DNA of 64,000 bases from Durusdinium trenchii (Eukaryota > Sar > Dinophyceae > Suessiales > Symbiodiniaceae). The stretch lies in the NCBI GenBank assembly GCA_963970005.1, contig CAXAMN010026794.1, forward strand, positions 62,001-126,000, written 5' to 3'. The position numbers and the translations under genes are program-made. Below are positions 1 through 12,730 of the stretch, one piece after another (the first letter of the stretch is position 1; each line of letters opens with the position of its first letter). The notes below the pieces were generated by a model that saw nothing but the letters and a program-made list of their open reading frames with translations, did not search any database and was not told where the DNA came from.

Positions 1-2129
1 CATTCTCATCCAGAAAAGACGTCCCCCAACGCTTACAAATTTTTAGATGTCCTGCAAGGTTGGAGATTTACATGATTCGCATGGACCATCATGTGCCCAG
101 TGGTTGGTCTTTCTGTAAGAATCACCGCCAAGGCCTACGCGGCAGTGGCCTTGGGTGTCCGAGCGCTCAGAGATCAGATATCCAAGACACTCGCAGCCGG
201 TCAAAGAGGTTTTCCTTTGCGCGGACAGTAGATGGTCAATTAGCTGAGGTTCTCCCGATATTCAGACCTAGTAGAAGAAATCTACACAGTTCTGCTATGT
301 ATCAGTTCTTGCCGAGTGCCTCTAGATGGCTGGCGCCGTCCCGAAGTCGTACGACAACGAGCTTTCCTGTAGCCGGTATCTCAGGTCGTGTCAGCCGCAG
401 TGCTGCGGCGCGCCAGCGACGTGCGGGGGCTCGTTTCCGCTGTTTTTTAAGGGTGAGATTTGTGGGTTGCTGTGGGGTGTTTAGTGACCATGGGGAGGAA
501 CACTGGGAATACCCCACAGATGATGGATTGGGTCTTGCGCAAGACAAGAAAAGCTGGCGGCATCTTCTTAGGCTTAGGTGTGTATGTACGCCTCAGGAGG
601 AGGTTTTTGGTTCGGAAGAACTTCAGGACCTCGTTCTCCGAATATCAACTGTCTTTTTGAAGATTTGTGGATGATTTACGTGTGTTGAATTATAACGGAG
701 TTTTAACGTTTCAATTAGTAACTATGTATATAACATAAATGTAAACAGATCAATATATAATCATATTGAACAATAATCAAGCTGATCATTCTCTTCATGA
801 GAGCTTTCCCTTCCAAGAGGTTAGTATTTGTGACCAGCGTCCATGAGATCTACCTTGGAGGTTGAAGATGAGAGAAAACAGGGCCATTCAATGGCCATTC
901 AAGGAATTGAGGCTACACCTTCCAGTTGTATCAGTGGCAATATGGTGCCACCATGTGCTTGTTCGCAACACGTGGATGATTTTCATCTGGAGACTCCAGG
1001 GCCAATGGGAATGGTATCACAGACGCCTTCTCCCGTTCACATGAGACAGCTGTCTGACGCTGTCTCCCAAACATGTTTGAACCAGGCATCCACCGGGCTT
1101 CCACCGTGCTTCCTCCACACGTCCGAGCTTCTTGCGTTTTGGCTCACGACGAGTTGAGCAGGTGTTCATGGCGGTGTGAAAATGACGATCAGAACAAGTC
1201 ACGGCACCTGAGCAGATGGCCACAGCAGACACACCTGAATCAATGATGTTACTAAATTACACGTCCGTCGATTCTCATATCAACATTATTTTCTTGGCTC
1301 AACTTGCCAATATCTCAATTCCAACGTTCCAACTTGGCCGCAACTTGCTTTACTTCAGTAGTTTTATGTGCCATCCAGAGACCCCATCCATGGGGCTCAT
1401 GATGGCTCATGCGTATCTAAGACACTCTTCTTTGTTAAACGTGACTCTTTTTATTCTCTGCCTTCGCCTCCCATGGCTGACCGTTGTGAAGCACTCGAGG
1501 CCGAAATCGATTTGCTGGGCATTCGGAACAGACATGTGAAGCTATCAGAAGGCATCCTACAACCACTGGGTTTTAGTCTATGTTATGTTTGAACTAAGGG
1601 GTTTTTGGGGGTCACCCCCCTCTATTTCAATACACAACCCACACGCAGATGACGGAGATGGGCTCATGCGGGGGATGTGTCTGGATTGAACTCATGAGAT
1701 CCCAAAAGGAGTACTGTTGAGGGACGGAGAAGGTCTTACACACCGAATGACCACCTCCCTGAAGCCCTGGATCTCTATGTCAGTCAATGATGTGTCAATC
1801 AATATGTGAATGATCTCTGGCTTTGGTGGGATTGAGACACATTCGGACATCGTGCACATCGGGTGATCGGGAAGGCCACGAATGGGCGACGAATGGTGGG
1901 GCCTGACAGACTGGAAAAGATTGCACGTGCCTACTCACACCATTTCTTAGTATTTCTTCCCATGAAGTCTAGAGCTCGCACCTGCGCAGTCATTGCCAAA
2001 GCACGGAACCTTGTTGGCTGAAACCTTCCGAAAGCGCTTGCGGTGGTCCTAGGTGCCGGATTTGGTCCTGAAGTATGGACATGTTGGAGGGAATGATTGA
2101 GATCCCAACTTCACCCTGACACCCTGGTA
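1..2129. other. No gene recognised
   Basis: Several open frames of 60-200 codons occur on both strands, but none shows a recognisable domain, a biased composition or splice-like ends that link to a neighbour. Between about 660 and 800 the DNA is AT-rich. I see nothing else I can support. Confidence 0.5.
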
Positions 2130-2246
2130 CAGGGCATCTGATCTATGTACAGGCATCTGGTAAGCCAGGGGTTGGTATCTGTTTTGCCTTCCTACTTCAC
2201 CCTGGCAAGCCGGTCTTGCCGGATTGAACATAGATCAGATGCCCTG
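2130..2246. repeat. 19-bp perfect inverted repeat with 79-bp spacer
   Basis: The arm at 2130-2148 (CAGGGCATCTGATCTATGT) is the exact reverse complement of 2228-2246. The spacer contains an imperfect third copy of the arm's core (GGCATCTGG near 2152) and a short direct repeat, TTCACCCTG, found both upstream (2110) and inside (about 2195). It could be a small non-autonomous element or a hairpin. No protein is encoded and no clear target-site duplication is visible. Confidence 0.65.
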
Positions 2247-3450
2247 TGTTTTTTTGAGAACTCCAGGTCGCAGACCAAAAAAGATCGATCGAATTGGGAC
2301 CTACGACCATCTCTTCGGTGCTTAAGTTTAAATGTTGCAATTTATTTCCCAGACGCTCCATGTATGCCATATATGCCTACATTAGGGTGGTTTGGGGGGT
2401 CAATGGGGCGGCATCTATTCCAGTCCCATGGAGTGTATTGGGTTTTGGAAGATGGTGACAGAACTGGGGCGCCCCCCTCACGTCTGGCGCCCATCTTCGG
2501 CCATAGGCGCCCATGATGCTTCACTGGCTTGCGCGGGGCTTGGGCGTCCAGATGGCTCCCATGTTGCGGGTGAACCGCGCCATGCACGAGCAGATGAAGC
2601 CCAGGCGTGGTTCAAAAAGTTCTGGGGCGGTGATCAACAAGAAGAGCGAAGCAGTACATGTTTGATCCCAAGCCAGGAAGCTGTTCAGCTCTCCAAATAT
2701 GTACAGCAAGCCATTTTTAAGGTTCCAATTACACTGTTCATTCCCCATCTAAGCGGTTCTTTCGTTTCCCCAACCCTTCCGCTGCGAAGCAGACTGGAGT
2801 GGTGAGCCGTTTTGTGCAACTCCGTAGAGACTCCAGTCAGATGGCGACCGGGAGTTTCAACTGAACGATGTGAATGTTTGGAATGGAAGGCCAATGCCAG
2901 AGACCCCTGAAAGAACAACAGACCCCTAACAGGGTCATAGTGTTGTCATAGATAGATCGACTCGGACTTCGATTCGATGGCATCGACATGGGTAAAGCTT
3001 TCATACTTTGAACCTGTAGAGCCCCAGGCAGTATGATAGCAACTGCATTCACAATCCGCATGACCAGGAATATTCAATCAAAAACAGACAGAACCAATTA
3101 AGATCAATTGAGCACCTACCCGGAATCTATGTCTAATGCCATCTAATACCTGCATTGTGGTTGTGGTATGCTCTAGACAGTCCTTCACACACCCACACAC
3201 ATCTCCGGCGACATCTCCACATCCCACGCTTCCAGGCTTCCTCAGTGGCGCCCCGATTGGCTGCGCCAACGCCAGTTCCGTCGCATCGCGCGCGTGGCGC
3301 GGGAGGCGGCGGAGGAGTCCGATGCCGAACGGCTGCTGGATGATGCGAGGCGGCTGGATGCGTGCGGCATGTGGAATGGACGGAACCCCCCCCTCCCCTG
3401 TTCCAGGGGCCCAAATCGATCAGGTAGGGGTCATCGTTGGATGACGTAGA

Positions 3451-3466
3451 TATATATATATATATA
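3451..3466. repeat. (TA)n microsatellite
   Basis: A short alternating TA tract. Similar tracts occur near 31,488-31,504 and 32,170-32,215, and GT tracts near 43,988 and 46,833. No function is inferred. Confidence 0.8.
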
Positions 3467-4521
3467 CATATTATATACATACACGTGTGAATGCCCGTGA
3501 AGATTGGCCAAGTCCGTAAGGGAACCGCGTAGCTTGGAAGCAGATGAGGTCAAAAGGGACAGAGAACTGGATTCCAAGAAGGACTGGTTCCAAGCGCTTT
3601 GTTTGAGCGCGGCCTTGTTGGTTGGGCGGAACCGCTCCAGTGGCCTTTCTATTTTTTGATGAAGACAAGTGACATGCCTGTTCATTCGCCTTTGGAACAC
3701 CAGGGTCAAGGCTTTGGCTTCCCGTTCTGCAACGCTTTTTGGGCGACTTCTGTGGACCCACGCAAGAACAAGCTCTCTGCAATCGCAGGCACATTCAAGA
3801 GTTGGCCAAGGGGATTTTGCGTGTGCTCGGTACCGACCTGATGCAGGGGAGTGGAGCCCGTTCGAACGGTGACCGACCTGACCCTGGTCATCCCTGTTCT
3901 TTGGGTGAACGCTGGAATTTCGTCTGAAGGCAAAAGTGATCAACAACTGCGTTTGGGAGCATGTTACGCTTTTCGAAACAAATGTTAACAAACTATGATA
4001 GATGTAGAATCATGTAGAATTTAGTTAAAAAGTCCCTCCATTTGGGTTGTAAACCGTCTTCACATGGGGGGTTTATTGATCAAGAGTCTACGTACATTAC
4101 TTCACTTTGAGCTATCCCCGGAGGTAGCGCGTTGTCTAGACAATGGGTGAAGGTGCTTTAGATGGTGTGACCCTGTTCCGTGTTGGACATGCTTGAGAAG
4201 TGCAAATCACCAAGTACTCTGTCCATTTAACATGTAGATACATGCACATATATCATGTAAATATAACGACCTGTACAATAGGTGGGCTTCTCTTGAACCA
4301 TGGTTTAAAAATTTTGTGTGGGCTTCTCTTCCGTCATGTTTGGAGGCTTTCTGTCCTCTTAGAATGGACAGGTCGCCGAGATCGAGCTTTCAGTTTTGGT
4401 CGAACAAACTGGTGGACTGATCGGATGGACCGTGTGGGTCTTGGACGGAACGGCACAGAACTCCTTCCCGGCAGCCCTTGGGACCGAAACAAAGCTGTTC
4501 GTTTGGGAAGTTCTATACCGG

Positions 4522-4558
4522 CCTTCAAGTACCTTCTGAGAAGGGAGGTACTTGAAGG
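4522..4558. repeat. 13-bp perfect hairpin
   Basis: CCTTCAAGTACCT (4522-4534) is followed after 11 bases by its reverse complement (4546-4558). A related string (GGGAGGTACTTAAG, then a G-run and ATATATA) recurs near 55,239, so this may be part of a dispersed short repeat rather than a terminator. Confidence 0.55.
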
Positions 4559-5306
4559 TGTAGGGATATAGATAGACCATGGAATTCCATATAGTTAATG
4601 GGTGGAGTGCTTCGGCGGACTGCTATATGAATGTATATGAGATCCCCGAAATAGGAGGCCCCGAAGACTTTGAGTGAAGGAGGAGGAAACAACATTGGTT
4701 GAGGGCGGTTCATGACGAAAGTTCGAGACGCACGACGCAAAGCGATGCCACCGAGGCGCAGACACCTTTGGACATTTCAAGTCCCCTAGCGGTCCCGGCC
4801 ACTTGACAGAGTCATATGGAGTCGGGACCCGACCACGAAATCAGACGCTTGCTTCGTTTGGGGGAGGACACCCACCATGACGCAAGCTTGATGCCTTAAG
4901 TGTGCACATGCGGACGATGTGACACGCCCCCCCGTTCATGGCGAGTGGGTCTTTACCAAAGACATCCAAAGGCCTCTCTTGCCACAACGCCGGCGCTCCT
5001 CCCAACACCACGTGCCAACGGTCGCGTCGCTTCCCCTCTTGCTCCGCCGTGGGGTCGGGGTCGTAGGACGCCCCGCGCCGTACAACTGGACGCCCTGCGG
5101 GTTCCGCCCCGATGCGTGTCCAGGCGACTATTTGAAGAGTCGTTTCCTTGGCATCGCCGATGCAGCAGTCTATGCCAATTTCCATCTCGATGAGCAGGTC
5201 GGCTACGGGGCTGGTGGTCAGTTGTTGGCGGGGCAGCGTGGTCAAGGGGGTGTTAGGTGGGTTAATTAGGTTTGGTCCTTGAACTTGGCTAGCGCATGCT
5301 AGTGCC

Positions 5307-5478
5307 ATGAGTCATCGTGCTTTGCAGTTCTCATTTCCTGCCGCCGCCGCAGCGGGCGCCCAGGTGCCCGAGAGCTGGCGCATCTTCCTGCACGCGTCAG
5401 CGGTGGAGCAGGAGATCTTGGCGAAGGAGGGACCAGGGGCACCGACTGCCGTGGCGCCTTCTAACGGGGCGAAAACCG
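5307..5478 (+). CDS. Putative 5' or internal exon, unknown protein
   Basis: An open frame starts at ATG 5307 and runs through an Ala-rich stretch (FPAAAAAGAQVPESW) to the strong donor-like sequence ACCG|GTGAGG at 5478/5479. The first part could be intronic instead: a CAG acceptor-like site lies near 5361. Composition (AVEQEILAKEGPG) looks like protein, but no family is recognised and no downstream partner exon was found. The evidence is only an open frame with a good donor. Confidence 0.3.
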
Positions 5479-6169
5479 GTGAGGTGTGTTCAGTGTGGTG
5501 GTGAATTTGGCCTTGTTGGTCTATCGGAATTGCTTGTTGACTTTGTAGGAATGAAATCCATGTCACTGCCACCTCAAGCATGCAAGGGTAATTAGCTTAT
5601 ATTATGAACCTGGCCGCGGCCCTAAGGTTGGCTCGTAGGGTTGACCACCGCGGCCTGGCCTGTCCCTTTTATTGCAGCCCCTGGATTTAGAGGTCTTCCC
5701 TCTTTTGGTTGGAATGGTTGAAATCCTCGGTGTGAGCCTGAGCTCCATTGTGACAGTCACCTTCGTCCATGGAGTAGTGAAACACTAAACGATGAGCGAA
5801 TGCGCAATGAGCCGTACATCGTCGGTTCTGGGCGTTTGGGAGATTTTGGGAGCACGTTCCTTTTATTGCAGGAAGGTCAAGGTCAGAATTCTCCGCTGGT
5901 TTAAGAATTCAAGGAGTTTACACAGCAGTCTAACCTTCTTGACCTTGCGGGTGCAGCCCTACTTTTCTTTTCATGCCTCAAGATTGAAATTGGTCGGAAG
6001 AGGAGCTTGGACCTTGGCCCCACGCCTGCATCATGAGACATGGCTTCGTTTCATTGAGCCCAAACGCTTACAAAAATGAGAGAGTCCAACGCCCCAAATA
6101 AGAGTTCTTCTGAGAATGATTGGCGACCCTGAGAATGAGCCTTGAGATCCTTTGACTTCTCTGTCTCAG

Positions 6170-6357
6170 AGATCACTTGAGACCTTCTTTGGCTTCGTTG
6201 AGATCTGCGGCGGCTCGGCACATGTGTCAACGGAGTTGTTTGGCCTTGGCTCTGTGGTGGCTCCACCTATTGAACCCTCCGGTCCCTCCGTGCAATTTGA
6301 CCTGACCAATGTTGACTTGTTGGACTGGATTGTTTGCATCAACAAGAAGCACATTAG
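6170..6357 (+). CDS. Exon with methyltransferase-like FVEICGG motif
   Basis: The frame carries FFGFVEICGGSAHVSTE followed by a DLTNVDLLDWI segment and ends at CATTAG|GTTCAG (6357/6358). A 'F-V-E-x-C-G-G' string after a short hydrophobic strand resembles motif I of SAM-dependent methyltransferases. I recall similar strings at the start of a multicopy dinoflagellate protein family, but that is memory, not a search. The expected downstream 'PPC'-type exon was not found, so this may be a lone exon or a relic. The upstream edge is uncertain: acceptor-like AG sites lie at 6169 and 6181. Confidence 0.35.
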
Positions 6358-9300
6358 GTTCAGCAGTGCGCTCCTACAAGTGGCCAAAGCGCACCCTGAC
6401 GCGAAGGCACCGACGTTCATGTCAACGACCGGCGCAGACACTAACCTCATCGAAAAGAATGAAAAGGCTACTCGGCAGAATGGTCTGGACATGCGCAGCG
6501 CAAGACCAGATGCTCGCGCCGCTCGCGGTCATCAGGATGTGATGATTGCTGCGTTGACAAAACCAATGGCTGAGGATGTCGCGAACTTACAGAGACCTTG
6601 GAGGCGAACACGTGCGGCTTCCTGACTCTGTAGGAATGAATTCTATGTCATTGCCGCATACCCACGAGTGCTCTGCCCTGCATGGCCAGAGCGCCTACCA
6701 CCTTGGAGGTGAAGATGTAGGAATTCAAAATTTATCATTTTTTAAATCATATTTCATGGTTTAATGGTGTATGCAAGCTTGTAAAGAATAGCAGAATAGA
6801 GGTGCTTTAAGCATTCGGTCCTTTGTCCACTCTTGTATTCAGTGTTTTGTGATCCTCAGCAACACATTCTACACGGTGGTGTCTGCAGTGAAGTTGTATC
6901 CTGAAGTTCGTTTCGATCAAATGGCTTCGATCTGTTTTCCTCTGCGCTGGCGCTTATCCATGCTTATCCTGATTTCCTATCCTTATCCTGCGTTCGAACA
7001 AATGGTAGGTGGTGTCGTAGGTGTCGATGTGGCTCCAAGCCAGCTTGACTGGCCAGCTTGTGGGTTCATGATTCATGATTCACTCATGACATCTCATGAC
7101 CAAGTGCAATTAGTGCAATCTGTTTGGCCTAAAACGTCAATGGACTGGCGAAGCCTCTTCTTGGTTCGGAAAAACATCTGAAAGCGCAGTTGGCTATCTG
7201 ATGGCCGTCCATGCTTCTTTGGGTGCCAATCCGTTGTACGGTGAATCAAACAAATATAAAGTACCCTTTTAGATCCCAGGTTCCATTTAAGTTCACAGCA
7301 TCATTGAAGATATATCATTGATTACCCACTATCAACATCAATCTATCGCTTCGAATGAGCTCGATCCCAGCCAGCAGCCACCACATCTACCCGGGCAGAA
7401 ACAAATCATCTCGAAAGTATACGAAGCACCGCATGAGCTTGCGGCATGTATATTGTTTTGGGCTTGCACAAGGCACAAATCATCATTATCTACTCCATCC
7501 TCTAAACAGAACTACAACCGAAACGACTTCGAACATCACCGAAACACATTCCGTTTACAGCTCTGTTCGGGTCCGCAGGCCGACTTGTTTTTTCAGGAAC
7601 AACCTCGTCAGTGGCTACCACCACAGCTCGATGACTTGGACTTGGCAACCCGGAGTGATGGTCATCGGTGTGGGGTGAGGTGAATACGGTTCGATCGAGG
7701 TGTGATGGTCATTTGATGGACCCGAGAGAGAAACCGGTGTGTTCACCACAATAGGTGAATAGTTAAACATAGTTGAACAGCAAAACAAGCTTTTAAAAGA
7801 ACACCACCTGTTTTGATTGCATGCGAGAGCGGAGTTGGTTTAAGATTGGTCGCCCCAATGGATTCGATTAGAGCCCAGCTACTTTGAATGGGAGTGACCT
7901 CGACAGTTGCCCACGGCCCAGTTTTCCCCTCGAACCTCAGATTTGGATTCAATTAGATCACAAGACTCGTCAATGATATGGAGATGAGATATCACTTCCC
8001 ACGGCGCAGAAGTTGGTCCCATTAGTGGGGAAACTGGTTTCCGGCATTTTCCGGCATTGGAGGACGGCGTTCTTCTTTGTTTGTTGGTCCAATTGATGGG
8101 GTAATGCAATGCAATGGTGCCTTTGTTTCCATGGTGATATTCCACTGTCGTGTACTGGATGTCTAGCTGATGAGATGACGATAGGGCAAGAGGAAGATGT
8201 AGCTGTGTCAATTGATGTGTTATGAGTAGAGTAGTGCAGTAGAGCACACCTTTATTTGTTGCAGAATGGTGATTTGTGACAGTTAGAGACTAAGTATCAA
8301 TCAAATAAGATGTGTGAACAGTCGAAACATTACATTGCTATTCTCAGAGAACTGGCTCTCAACTAGATCACTGCCCAGTTTTGGTTTGTTTGAGAGAGCA
8401 AATCCGCAGGCCGGTTATCCGATTGGTAATTTTTTCTTGATCGTTTTGGAAGCGGCTTGGAAGAGGTTGCACAGATAGGCCCCCCAAGGCTAACTGAGAG
8501 AGCAGCCATGTTGGCTTGCGAAGTGGATCGATGGCGAAGGGGCCCCAATGGCCAAGGCACCGTCTTCGAGTGGGGGAACCCCCGAAAAGACGGCCTTGTG
8601 AGCTTGACCAAGTGGTTCAAGATCTCCATGTCTAGTACGCACACGCATTAATTATGGTTCAGACTAGAAGGTGATGCAAAAAGCGCCAGCATAGTCGGCC
8701 AGTGGCCTTCGCACCAACACCTCTGGAGCTTTTTCGCTCTGTGACTAAGGGCCCTCCCACAACGACTGAGTGAGTGCTTCCTGCAGTTGAGATGTGCGGG
8801 AACAAGTGCCTTGGTCACCCACGGAGTTTTGATGATGACAAGTTGATGACAAGATGACTGGGTAAACCTATATGAACATAGACGAGGCTTCCGAGTAGTC
8901 TCAGAGCTTCTTGCAGTAGGGTCGCAGCGACTATGTGCCACTATGTGCCACAGCGGAGCCTGCCATTTGCATATTATAAGCGCCAGATACATGGCACAGA
9001 TAACAAGTTCAAGCCTTGAAATGTAGGGTCCCTTCAAGGTTCTAACTCATAGGTTTGCATGTTCTGAGTCATGTTCTCATAGAACACCAGGGCACAACTT
9101 TTTGGGCTATATAATAAGTGCTTTATGATTCCCAGACCTGGCAAGACCTTGCAAATGATTTTATGAAGTAACATTGAGACATTGTGGGGGGCCCTTTGAA
9201 AGTCCTCCAAATCCTTGGGGCCCTGGCACAGCCTAGCTCGCCAAACTGCCCTTTGAGCATGGGAGCCATGTTGCAGGCGGGCCGAACGAAGGATGCGGGC

Positions 9301-12300
9301 GCGTGGTTCACGACGCAGCTCTCGAGCAGGGCTGTCATGGAGGACCAGGAAAGCCATAGGTACCTCCACCCCCACAGGTCATTCAAAAGCAAGTTCTTCT
9401 TTTTTGGCTTTTGTGGATTCCAACGTTGTTCCATGGGGTCAGTGGAACGTTCCGTTAATATCACCGCTTTAGAGTAGAAATTGAGGAGGATGTACCGTTT
9501 TTTTAAATATGTTTTGTAAATGTCAAATAACATATCACGTGAATGGTGATGTTATTTCTTAGGTCGTCGTTGATGTCCATTCATTTCAGGAACTTGGCAC
9601 CTTTCACTTGCGCTTGGGGGGGCCGATCCCTCCACATGCCATGGCGGGCAAGGTGAGCAAAGGTCGTTCGGTGCCAGAACTCAAATGGCACCAGGAAATA
9701 GACATGTGCACTGACCCCTCCAAAGGGGTCCACTAGCAGATGGTGACCCCTAGGTTTTTCATTTGAGGTAGCGGGGATGTTCCGTTGGCCTTTGGAGAAC
9801 CCCCCAGCTGCGACCTGCGCTCACGGACCTTCGGCAAAAGCGGTGACGGATCTTGAAAGGGGTTCCGACACTTGAGTTCCAAGATCGAGCAGATCCAGCC
9901 TATCATCCAGCCTATCATCGTATGATGATGCTTGAGGTTTTGATCCAGACAGTTGATGGGTTAGACATTGATGGTAGGACAGTTATGTTCTATGTATGTG
10001 GCACTTCCACTTGGTATGCTAGGTATGGTCCCTCATGATCCAACGGTTATGGTTTGCATTGGTGAATTCATTCACACACCAACAGTGCTGAGCAAATGGT
10101 TGGGACGAGGGAACCAAACTGCCCATGTTAAGGGAAAGCCACTGGGCGACTGAGGTTTGTGCACGCACCTGAAAGGAGCTTTCAGATGGAAGTCCCTTTT
10201 TGTATGTGGTTCATTTGGTCCAAGAATCTTGATTTTTTGATGTTTTCAAGCCCACTTCGAAGACGTTGCCATTCTTTCTCCAAGCATAGATGTTCAGGCT
10301 CAGACCCCCTGAGCTACTCATAAAGGAGAGGAAACCCTTTGATCGCACGCCTCTAATTTGACACAGTTACTCTCCAGGAGGGAGAGCAGTCAGCCTGGCT
10401 TGCATTATTCGTGAAGAACAGGAAAGGGTGTCTCCTGAAAGAACCCATCAGGTCTAAAGGATATCTCTGACCACACGTGATTTTGACCATGGGATCGCAA
10501 GGGCACACATCCATGGACTCCATGGCTATCGCAGTCCTTTGCCAAAGGACATGTTGCTGAGATTCCATTAGGCCGTGGGTGAAAACACCTGGACGCCCGT
10601 GACCGCTGGTGTTTGAACACCCGTGACCGGGCACACCCCATCCATGGACCGCCGGCGGAGAAATCTCCGCCTCCCATGGCCGTGATCCTCATTTGCCAAA
10701 TATCGATGCTTCAACCGATGACCGGAGTCTTCGGGAAGGTCTGTTGTTTTTTTGAGCACCAAAAATGGGAGTTGAGAATGGTAGAGGTCTGCTGCGGAGG
10801 GCCAAGCTTCACAGGGTGTTAATTGAGATTTTTGTGTAGGCATAGCAGCAAACAAATTTGAGGATCAAGAAGGCTGTCGGGCTTCTTCCATCACAGGCCC
10901 AATGCGGCCTGAGTCTTTCGCGGTTGCAGATTCGAGACTCTTTGACTCCGTTTAGCTTTTGGGAGAGACATTCACGGAGCGATCACGTACGCAGGGTTCG
11001 TACGTCGAAGACAGCTTTGGACCGATCCATGAGTCTGACATATTCTGAATCCTTTGTAGTTATGGTTCGTCCTGAATCCCAAACCAGGGCGCAACTGGCA
11101 GGTCTGATGTCCGTTCTGCCAGGAAGAAGACGGCAAACCGGCAAACCGGGTCCCACTTTGCCTTTGGTCAAGGTATGGCAAAACCAATTCAAAGCATCAG
11201 CAACAAGAACAGGAGTGTTCTGACCCACTGCGATATTGAAGGACACTTCAAGCCAAAAGGAGCAAAGCTTTGGGTTCTTGATAGGTTAACCCACTACTGG
11301 AGAGAACATCATCAACATGCAGGAATGTCCAAATAAGTCTTTGTAGCAGAGCACAATAAGACAACACAATTGGGATTGTGTATAGTTTCTATTTTCTGTT
11401 CTGGAGAACATTCTACTTTTTGCACTACTTATCCAGGTCGTATGTGTTTCTCGCCTCATTGCTGTCCATGTATTGGGCATTGACAACTTCCTCCATGAGA
11501 ATGGAACGCCTTAAGAGAGAAACACTTGGCAAACCACCCAGACATCTGAAGCCACAGTGGAATGAAGCTTTCAGCATCTTCACCTCATCCACTCTGTTCT
11601 TCGGTCCTCCGTCTTTCACTCGGTTTCGACGCGGGAGTCACGCGTCGCGTGCCCCCGGCGAGAGTGGATCTTCCGAAGAGGGGCGAGAGGACTGTCCGTG
11701 TGGAAAAGACGGGATCAGTGGTCTTCGGAGGTTTTTTTGGGGTGTTGGATGTGTTGAAAAGGGATCGACGTGTCTCCAAAATCCGGTCCAATCCGAGTCA
11801 AAGGACAAAAGGTTCAATCCTTTCTTGGGTTAGTGCAATTGATTCCGCAGGTGCTTGAGAGATCGCACTTTGTGGTCGTAGTTACTGTAGGGGCTCCTTT
11901 CGGTTTGCTGATTTGGACCTACACCTCTGTGTGGGGCCGAAGCTTTTCCAACGCGTACGACCCACACGCAACAACTGGGTTCATGAGATTTCACGTATTT
12001 CAGATCTAGATCCTGGGTCAGTCGGATGGCGCCCCACTGCGACACTGGGTCAGTCCTCACAGGATTTGATCTAACACTCGCGTTCGGGGCGGTCGAGTTA
12101 TTGCCCAAAGTGGTTTGGGCTTGCCCCCGTCTTTCCCACCAAATCATGGGGAAAGTGCTTAGTTTTCTTGAGCCTCCACCCCAACATTGTGATCAGACCA
12201 CTGCGACCTCCAAGAGACCAGCGTTCAACAACATGAGTTGTTGCTGACTGAGGCTGACTTTGATGGATTCTCCTACAAGACGGCTTTCTTCTTCCCAGGC

Positions 12301-12559
12301 GAACGATGCCAGACATCTACGTTGGAAGCGGGCTGGGACAGCTCGGTGCCGTCGCCATGGGACATTCCGACTCTGACCAGTCGCCATGACCGGTCGTGGC
12401 GGTGACGTACATATGTTACGTAAGTCGTGTTTGGAGCAGCTTTAGACATAGCTAGCAAATCCCGATTGAAATTCCCGCTAGGATCTAGGTGTCCCGATGG
12501 AGATATTTTAACGATCTAGGTGTCCCGAAGCTGGGGGGCGCCGCTTTATACCCTAGACC
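6358..12559. other. No convincing gene
   Basis: Open frames up to about 150 codons occur on both strands, for example near 10,983-11,246 (-) and 7,318-7,683 (+). None has a domain or exon edges that match a neighbour. The tandem CCAGCCTATCAT pair near 9,896 and scattered short palindromes are the only structure noted. Confidence 0.45.
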
Positions 12560-12662
12560 TTCTAACAACCAAACTTTTCTGCTCGGTTTGATTTGCGCTC
12601 GTTTTGGAAAAGAGCGCTCGCTTTGCAAAAAAACGCTCGATCAAGATTTGAGCGCTAGGTTT
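12560..12662. repeat. Degenerate CGCTCG-rich repeat
   Basis: Several imperfect copies of a unit containing GCGCTCG next to T- or A-runs (GCGCTCGTTTTG, GCGCTCGCTTTG, ACGCTCGATC, GAGCGCTAGG). The block lies just beyond the 3' end of the large minus-strand gene. A similar block lies near that gene's 5' side at 27,330-27,405. Confidence 0.6.
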
Positions 12663-12730
12663 TGTGGGGAAGGACCAGGTGATGGTGTACAAACACGTGC
12701 ACACACACTTTATCTCGCACTTCTTGGTGT

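Noticed and set aside
1137-1146. TTTTGGCTCA, resembling the end of the dinoflagellate spliced leader
   Set aside because: Only about ten bases match and the required CCGTAGCCA part is missing; chance similarity.
4841-5308. 155-codon minus frame and overlapping 116-codon plus frame
   Set aside because: GC-rich stretch open on both strands; neither shows a motif or matched exon edges.
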